A stretch of DNA of 64,000 nt from Niallia sp. XMNu-256 (GTDB taxonomy: Bacteria; Bacillota; Bacilli; Bacillales; Cytobacillaceae). Below, one piece after another: positions 58,654-64,000 of the stretch; the stretch's first letter is position 1; the number at the start of each line of letters is the position of its first letter. The translations under genes were made by a program, and so were the position numbers. Where the stretch lies: contig NZ_CP137636.1 of the NCBI RefSeq assembly GCF_036670015.1, forward strand, positions 3,946,501 to 4,010,500, read 5' to 3'. The notes under the pieces are model-generated. The model did not search any database. It was not told the DNA's origin and was given only the letters and a program-made list of their open reading frames with translations.

Positions 58654-59919
58654 TTACGAGCGTTTCGCCTTCATTTCATCATTTAAATGAGCGTAGAATT
58701 CTTCATTGGACTTCGTTTGTTTTAACTTACGAAGGAATTTCTCTGAGAAATCGTGTGAATCAGACATGGATTTACGAATCGCCCAAAGCAGATCCAATTG
58801 ATCTTTCGGAATAAGCAATTCTTCCTTCCTTGTCCCAGAACGACGTATATCAATCGCAGGGAAGATTCTTCTTTCAGCCAGCGCACGGTCAAGATGAAGC
58901 TCCATGTTCCCTGTCCCTTTAAATTCTTCATAGATTACATCATCCATACGAGAGCCTGTATCAACAAGCGCTGTCGCCAAAATGGTTAAACTTCCACCTT
59001 CTTCAATGTTACGAGCAGCACCGAAGAATCGTTTTGGACGGTGGAATGCCGCTGGGTCAATTCCGCCCGACAACGTACGACCACTTGGCGGTATAACCAA
59101 GTTGTAAGCACGAGCAAGTCTTGTGATACTGTCCATAAGAATCACGACATCCCGTTTATGCTCAACTAAACGCATCGCACGCTCCAATACCAATTCAGCT
59201 ACTTTAATATGGTTCTCTGGAACTTCGTCAAAGGTAGAACTGACCACATCCCCATGAACAGAACGCTCAATATCGGTTACCTCTTCTGGACGTTCATCAA
59301 TAAGAAGCACAATCAGCTCTGCCTCAGGATGGTTAACCGTAATACTGTTAGCGATTTCCTTAATCAACATCGTTTTCCCTGCTTTTGGAGGCGCAACAAT
59401 CAGACCACGCTGACCGAACCCAACAGGAGCAAGGATGTCCATAATTCTCGTTGAAATTTTGTTTGGTGTCGTTTCTAGTTTCATTTGGCGATCTGGATAT
59501 AGCGGAGTTAAGGCTGGGAAATGGACACGTTCTTTTGATGTTTCTGGATCATCCCCGTTAACAGCTTCCACTTGCAGGAGTCCAAAATAACGTTCATTTT
59601 CTTTTGGAGGACGAACTTTTCCAGATACTTTATCCCCATTCCGTAAATCAAAACGGCGAATTTGCGATGCCGAAATATAGATATCCTCTGAACTTGGCGA
59701 ATAATTAATCGGTCTTAAAAAGCCGAAGCCTTCCGATTGAATAATTTCAAGGACACCTTCCATAAAAAAGTACCCTTCCTGTTCAGCCCGTGCTTTTAAA
59801 ATGGCAAAGATTAATTCTTTTTTCGTTAATTTGCTATAATAGGAAACTTTATACTCACGAGCTAATTCGTATAGCTCTTTTAACTTCATATTCTCTAAAC
59901 TTGATATATTTAATCCCAT
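58654..59919 (-). CDS. rho: Transcription termination factor Rho
   Basis: 421 residues: N-terminal Rho domain ([19 protein letters not shown]), RNA-binding cold-shock fold (about 48-125), Walker [16 protein letters not shown] (about 176-190) and Walker [15 protein letters not shown]. Hexameric RNA helicase ending transcription. ATG 59919 is chosen with GAGTGGTG upstream; nine further codons are open. It lies between glpX and rpmE as in B. subtilis. Confidence 0.95.
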   Translation of the reverse strand: MGLNISSLENMKLKELYELAREYKVSYYSKLTKKELIFAILKARAEQEGYFFMEGVLEIIQSEGFGFLRPINYSPSSEDIYISASQIRRFDLRNGDKVSGKVRPPKENERYFGLLQVEAVNGDDPETSKERVHFPALTPLYPDRQMKLETTPNKISTRIMDILAPVGFGQRGLIVAPPKAGKTMLIKEIANSITVNHPEAELIVLLIDERPEEVTDIERSVHGDVVSSTFDEVPENHIKVAELVLERAMRLVEHKRDVVILMDSITRLARAYNLVIPPSGRTLSGGIDPAAFHRPKRFFGAARNIEEGGSLTILATALVDTGSRMDDVIYEEFKGTGNMELHLDRALAERRIFPAIDIRRSGTRKEELLIPKDQLDLLWAIRKSMSDSHDFSEKFLRKLKQTKSNEEFYAHLNDEMKAKRS

Positions 59920-60171
59920 AATTACACCACTCTTTTGAATTTTCAATCATCCCTTTCACAAGCGGAGCATTCCCAGGCAATCGATATATGAAAGGTATTT
60001 GGAAAGTTACATTTTGTTGAGGTACCAAAAACAATCGAAGAATATCTCTGTACATGAGTGTTCATGACAAGAAAGAAGGAATGATTTATTTTACCTCTCC
60101 TGTGGACTTAAATCAATATATTTATTTTGGAAAAGAAAGATTATTTCTCTATTTCTTGGGGACATACTGAT

Positions 60172-60212
60172 TTAAAATCTCCAGCAGGTACATTTTTAGA
60201 CCTGCCGGAGCA
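60172..60212 (-). terminator. Terminator of glpX
   Basis: CTCCGGCAGGT/ACCTGCTGGAG stem (one G-T pair) followed by ATTTTA on the minus strand. The rest of the 318-bp gap to rho holds no recognised feature. Confidence 0.75.
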
Positions 60213-60237
60213 ATTTAATAAAATTATACTATTTATT

Positions 60238-61200
60238 TTATTCTACAACCAAATTTGGTTTCTTAGCTAAGCTATGTGTTCCTTCGATAAAACGTACAGT
60301 ACCAGACTTAGCACGCATGACAATGGAATGAGTTGTTGCGTAACCCGTTATAAATTTAACCCCTTTAAGAAGTTCGCCATCCGTAATGCCTGTAGCAGCA
60401 AAAATAGCGTCATCTCCCTTAACTAGGTCATCCATATAAAGAACTTTGGTTACATCTAAGCCCATTTCTTTACAACGTTGTAGTTCTTCATCATTTTGAG
60501 GTAATAGTTTTCCTTGTAGCTCTCCGCCTAAGCATTTTAAAGCAACAGCAGCCAAGACACCTTCTGGAGCACCACCTGCTCCGAGTAGGATATCGACACC
60601 TGTATTTTCAAAAGCTGTGTTAATGGCTCCTGCCACATCCCCCGCTTCAATCAATTTAATACGGGCACCCGCTTCACGAATTTGGTGAATGATATCTGCA
60701 TGACGTTCACGATTTAAGATGGTTACGACGACATCTTCAATGGGTTTATTTTTAGCTTTGGCTACAGCTTTTAAATTATCAATCACAGGAGCGTTGATAT
60801 CAATTACTCCTACAGCTTCAGGACCAACTGCTATTTTGTCCATATACATATCAGGTGCATGCAGGAGGTTGCCTTTATCTGCAACTGCTAGAACAGCAAG
60901 AGAGCCTAAGCCGCCCGATGCTACAATTTCCGTTCCCTCAACTGGATCTACCGCTACATCCACTTCAGGACCGACTCCTGTACCTAATTTTTCACCAATA
61001 TAAAGCATTGGTGCTTCATCCATTTCTCCTTCACCGATGACAACTGTTCCTTGCATCGGTACGGTATCAAATACTTGTCGCATCGCAGTTGTTGCCGCAT
61101 CATCTGCTTCTTCTTTTTTTCCTCTCCCTAACCAACGGGCAGATTCTTGTGCAGCCCCTTCTGTTACACGAACTAATTCCATTGTTAAACTTCTTTCCAT
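60238..61200 (-). CDS. glpX: Fructose-1,6-bisphosphatase class II
   Basis: 320 residues, GlpX type. Metal and substrate site motifs: [31 protein letters not shown] and [17 protein letters not shown]. It hydrolyses fructose-1,6-bisphosphate in gluconeogenesis. Very close to the B. subtilis orthologue (ywjI), which lies in the same place between murZ and rho. The neighbouring fbaA and tal act on the same sugar phosphates. Confidence 0.95.
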   Translation of the reverse strand: MERSLTMELVRVTEGAAQESARWLGRGKKEEADDAATTAMRQVFDTVPMQGTVVIGEGEMDEAPMLYIGEKLGTGVGPEVDVAVDPVEGTEIVASGGLGSLAVLAVADKGNLLHAPDMYMDKIAVGPEAVGVIDINAPVIDNLKAVAKAKNKPIEDVVVTILNRERHADIIHQIREAGARIKLIEAGDVAGAINTAFENTGVDILLGAGGAPEGVLAAVALKCLGGELQGKLLPQNDEELQRCKEMGLDVTKVLYMDDLVKGDDAIFAATGITDGELLKGVKFITGYATTHSIVMRAKSGTVRFIEGTHSLAKKPNLVVE

Positions 61201-61294
61201 ATGATCTCTCTCCTATGTGTATGTGTAATTTACCTACCGCTGTCCTTTATGATTTCCCTAAAAATAAGAGTCTCTCTGGACGTTTGCTGTCAAA

Positions 61295-62581
61295 TTAGGC
61301 ATTCTTTGTCTGTTCAATTTCCTCTTGGGTCAAACTTTCCCGCCAAATCGTAGCACCCAAACCATTTAATTTTTCAACCATATGACTATAGCCACGGTCA
61401 ATATGTTCAAGTCCAGTTACCTCAGTAACTCCATCAGCCATCAAACCTGCAACCACAAGGGCTGCCCCAGCTCTTAAATCACTTGCTTTCACTTTTGCAC
61501 CTGTTAACTTGACAGGCCCATGAATAACAGCCGTGCGTCCTTCTACTTTGATGCTTGCGTTCATTCTTCTTAATTCATCTGTATGTTTAAAGCGGGCGGA
61601 ATAAATCGTATCGGTTACCATGCTCGTTCCTTCCGACTTCGTTAATAGTGAAGTAAGGGGCTGTTGTAAATCCGTTGGAAACCCTGGATAGACTAACGTT
61701 TTAATATCAACCGCCTTCATTTTTGGAACCGAATGAACATACACTTGGTCATCCTTTGTTTCAACGATGACCCCCATTTCACGAAGCTTAGCAATTAAGG
61801 ACTCCAAATGCTGAGGTATTACATTATCTATAATGACCCCTTCGCCGACAGCTGCGCCGAGAATGATGTATGTACCTGCCTCAATCCGATCAGGAATAAT
61901 CGTATGACGACAGCCATGAAGAGTATCGACTCCATCAATACGAATAATATCCGTTCCCGCCCCTTTTATTTTTGCACCCATATTTGTTAACAATGTAGCG
62001 ACATCAATAATTTCTGGTTCTTTTGCTGCATTTTCAATGATGGTACGACCTTTAGCCCGAACCGCTGCTAACATAATATTAATCGTTGCGCCCACACTAA
62101 CAACATCCAAGTAAATACGTGCCCCTTTTAACTCATCAGCACGCAAATAAATTGCACCTTGTTCATTGCTTACCTTTGCACCAAGTGCCTCAAAACCTTT
62201 TATATGCTGATCGATCGGCCTTGGACCTAGATGGCATCCTCCAGGCAATCCAATAACAGCCTTTTTAAAGCGACCCAACATCGCTCCCATTAAATAGTAG
62301 GAAGCACGGAGTTTTTTTACCTTTCCGTTCGGCAAGGGCATGGAAATCATTGTTGAAGGGTCTACGGTCATATCGTTTTCAGTTATATGTACCTTCCCAC
62401 CAATTTCTTCAAGCAATCCTTTTAAAATACGGACATCCGAGATATCTGGTAACCCTTCAATTGTTACAGGAGAATCAGCTAATATCGTTGCCGGAATTAA
62501 GGCAACCGCACTATTTTTGGCCCCACTGACTCGAACGGTCCCTTTTAATGGATAGCCACCTGCAATCATTAATTTTTCCAT
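61295..62581 (-). CDS. murZ: UDP-N-acetylglucosamine 1-carboxyvinyltransferase, second paralogue (MurZ/MurAB)
   Basis: 428 residues from ATG 62581 (GGAAGGGAG upstream); the frame is open 38 codons further but without family similarity. Catalytic Cys116 lies in [15 protein letters not shown]. Same reaction as MurA at 21426-22739; low-GC Gram-positives usually have both. Order fbaA-tal-murZ-glpX-rho marks it as MurAB/MurZ. Confidence 0.94.
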   Translation of the reverse strand: MEKLMIAGGYPLKGTVRVSGAKNSAVALIPATILADSPVTIEGLPDISDVRILKGLLEEIGGKVHITENDMTVDPSTMISMPLPNGKVKKLRASYYLMGAMLGRFKKAVIGLPGGCHLGPRPIDQHIKGFEALGAKVSNEQGAIYLRADELKGARIYLDVVSVGATINIMLAAVRAKGRTIIENAAKEPEIIDVATLLTNMGAKIKGAGTDIIRIDGVDTLHGCRHTIIPDRIEAGTYIILGAAVGEGVIIDNVIPQHLESLIAKLREMGVIVETKDDQVYVHSVPKMKAVDIKTLVYPGFPTDLQQPLTSLLTKSEGTSMVTDTIYSARFKHTDELRRMNASIKVEGRTAVIHGPVKLTGAKVKASDLRAGAALVVAGLMADGVTEVTGLEHIDRGYSHMVEKLNGLGATIWRESLTQEEIEQTKNA

Positions 62582-62852
62582 CTTGAACTCCCTTCCATGT
62601 CTAGTTGTTATCAGTGTCTTATCCAAAATTGACGAAAGCCACATCGTTTTGAGACCTTCGTAAACAAGCAAGAAAGCAAGCAAGACACTGCACAATTAAC
62701 TTTTATAAAATGAATAATGGTTGTCTTTCCATCATAGGATATTTAAATGGACTTTATTCAATCTACCTATCCTTTATTTTACACAAAATATACCGTACAG
62801 CCATCAAATTGGAAAAATTTTTGAGTAAAAGAAAAAATGGGATTGTATTCGT

Positions 62853-62888
62853 GGAAAAGGGCGACTTATCAATGAGCCACCCTTTTTA
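62853..62888 (-). terminator. Terminator of tal
   Basis: AAAAGGG/CCCTTTT arms with partly paired interior, T run on the minus strand. The rest of the 320-bp murZ-tal gap shows nothing further. Confidence 0.65.
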
Positions 62889-62901
62889 AAATTGAAACCT
62901 T

Positions 62902-63549
62902 TTAACTACGAGATTTCCAATCAGCTAAGAATGCGTCAATTCCTTGGTCTGTTAATGGATGTTTAAATAATTGCTTTATCACTTTATATGGTGTTGTTGC
63001 AATGTGTGCACCGCGTAATGCAGCGTCCGTAATATGTTGAGGGTGTCTAATGGAAGCAGCAATAATTTCTGTTTCAATATCATGAATCGCAAAAATTTCA
63101 GCGATCGTTGAGATTAAATCTAACCCATTATGACCGATATCATCTAAGCGGCCTAGGAATGGTGATACGTAAGTTGCACCAGCACGAGCGGCAAGCAGAG
63201 CCTGGTTAGCACTGAAAATAAGGGTTACATTTGTCTTAATCCCTTCTTTTGAAAGGGTAGAAACTGCCTTCATTCCGTCTGGAGTCATCGGAATTTTAAC
63301 AGTAATATTTGGGGCAATCGCTGCTAATTCTCGACCTTCTTTAATCATTCCTTCTGCATCAAGGGCGATCACTTCACCACTTACAGAACCTGGTACAAGT
63401 TCAGCAATTTCGCGTAAACGGTCATGGAACGAAATATCTTTCTCCTTTGCTACTAATGACGGATTTGTTGTAACGCCGGAAATAATTCCCAATTCATAAG
63501 CTTCTCTAATTTCGTCCATATTTGCAGTATCGATAAAAAATTTCATCAT
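62902..63549 (-). CDS. tal: Transaldolase, small (TalB3/fructose-6-phosphate aldolase-like) type
   Basis: 215 residues, the short transaldolase form. [19 protein letters not shown] at the start, [12 protein letters not shown] and the Schiff-base Lys85 in [12 protein letters not shown]. It transfers dihydroxyacetone units in the pentose phosphate pathway. Two adjacent ATG codons follow AAGGGG. It is downstream of fbaA, separated by its own gap and the fbaA terminator. Confidence 0.94.
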   Translation of the reverse strand: MMKFFIDTANMDEIREAYELGIISGVTTNPSLVAKEKDISFHDRLREIAELVPGSVSGEVIALDAEGMIKEGRELAAIAPNITVKIPMTPDGMKAVSTLSKEGIKTNVTLIFSANQALLAARAGATYVSPFLGRLDDIGHNGLDLISTIAEIFAIHDIETEIIAASIRHPQHITDAALRGAHIATTPYKVIKQLFKHPLTDQGIDAFLADWKSRS

Positions 63550-63664
63550 TATACCCCTTTCGCGATTAAAAAGTAATTACATTTTCCGGATCTTCTTGTG
63601 GAAGATCTTATCTTATATGCCAAATGCCTTGTCGTATTTTCAGTCGCAATGAAATTAATACAGC

Positions 63665-63690
63665 TAAAACCGCCTCCATTAAGGCGGTTT
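63665..63690 (-). terminator. Terminator of fbaA
   Basis: AAACCGCCT/AGGCGGTTT stem with a seven-base loop, then TAG; T run short. Confidence 0.75.
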
Positions 63691-63700
63691 CAAAAGTATT

Positions 63701-64000
63701 TTAAGCTTTCCCTACAGAACCAAATTCTTTCATTTTTCCAATAACCGTTTCTTTAATTGTTTCACGCATTGGTCCTAAGTATTTACGTGGATCGTATACA
63801 TCAGGATCTTTGGCTAATAATTCACGAACGGTTTTCGTTGAAGCCATTTGATTTTCAGTATTTACATTAATTTTTGCAGTACCTAAAGAAATCGCTCTCT
63901 GGATATCTTTAGTTGGGATTCCTGTGCCACCATGAAGAACTAGTGGGATACCTGTTAGATTCCCAATCTCCTCCATTTCAGCAAATCCTAGATTAGGTTC
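63701..64000 (-). CDS. fbaA: Fructose-bisphosphate aldolase class II, C-terminal part (5' end outside window)
   Basis: The frame is open to the window edge; 99 C-terminal residues are visible. [20 protein letters not shown] contains the zinc-binding His and the phosphate-binding glycine loop, followed by [11 protein letters not shown], typical of class II FbaA. The enzyme splits fructose-1,6-bisphosphate in glycolysis. The internal ATG at 63976 is not the start. Confidence 0.93.
   Translation of the reverse strand, partial: EPNLGFAEMEEIGNLTGIPLVLHGGTGIPTKDIQRAISLGTAKINVNTENQMASTKTVRELLAKDPDVYDPRKYLGPMRETIKETVIGKMKEFGSVGKA

Overview
The window is a low-GC Firmicutes chromosome segment, almost certainly from a sporulating, flagellated Bacillaceae species (Bacillus in the broad sense). 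The minus strand carries the classical Bacillus order fbaA-tal-murZ-glpX-rho-rpmE-prfA-prmC-spoIIR-ywlB-ywlC-mntP-ywlE-rpiB-ywlG-glyA-upp-atpIBEFHAGDC ... ywzB-ywmB-murA-spoIID-spoIIQ-spoIIID-mbl-flhO-flhP-fabZ-ssbB. Sporulation genes (spoIIR, spoIID, spoIIQ, spoIIID), flagellar rod/hook genes (flhO, flhP), A+G-rich ribosome binding sites and TTG/GTG starts all fit this. No rRNA, tRNA, CRISPR array, phage or intact insertion sequence was seen.

Layout. 1-8.5 kb (plus strand): end of an NCS1-type permease, a YhdH-type oxidoreductase, the ywqB-ywqA pair (SWIM zinc-finger protein and SNF2 helicase) and a DUF1646 membrane protein. 9.7-24.1 kb (mostly minus): an ssbB operon, divergent ywpF, a small lipoprotein, fabZ, flagellar genes, mbl, the sporulation genes, murA-ywmB and ywzB, with two plus-strand inserts (a VanZ-like gene and a CAP-domain secreted protein). 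24.4-35.0 kb: an 11-gene complex I operon, nuoABCDHIJKLMN, without nuoEFG. 35.2-36.1 kb: a NERD-domain gene. 36.4-43.6 kb: the complete F1Fo ATP synthase operon. 44.1-54.8 kb: a Vpr-like subtilase, upp, glyA, ywlG, rpiB, a chemoreceptor gene with an in-frame stop, the arginine phosphatase ywlE, mntP, ywlC and ywlB. 55-64 kb: spoIIR, translation termination genes (prmC, prfA), rpmE, rho, glpX, a second MurA paralogue (murZ), tal and the 3' end of fbaA.

The genes are mostly housekeeping: respiratory proton pumping (nuo) feeds the ATP synthase next door; murA, murZ and mbl serve wall synthesis and shape; the spo genes serve engulfment and forespore/mother-cell signalling. The unusual content is between genes. 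There are two tandem arrays with exactly 52-bp units but unrelated sequences (1938-2379 and 8552-9590) plus a decayed third (49423-49590); at least six blocks of exactly 21-bp repeats from three sequence families (14592-14840, 18136-18227, 36237-36306, 55788-55879, 58003-58072); two families of dispersed structured elements (one copy inside the nuo operon, one inside the atp operon); a strongly folded candidate RNA element between mntP and ywlC with two relics elsewhere; and a cluster of DnaA boxes at ywlC. Start sites were chosen from ribosome binding sites and family N-termini, so several genes are shorter than their longest open frame.
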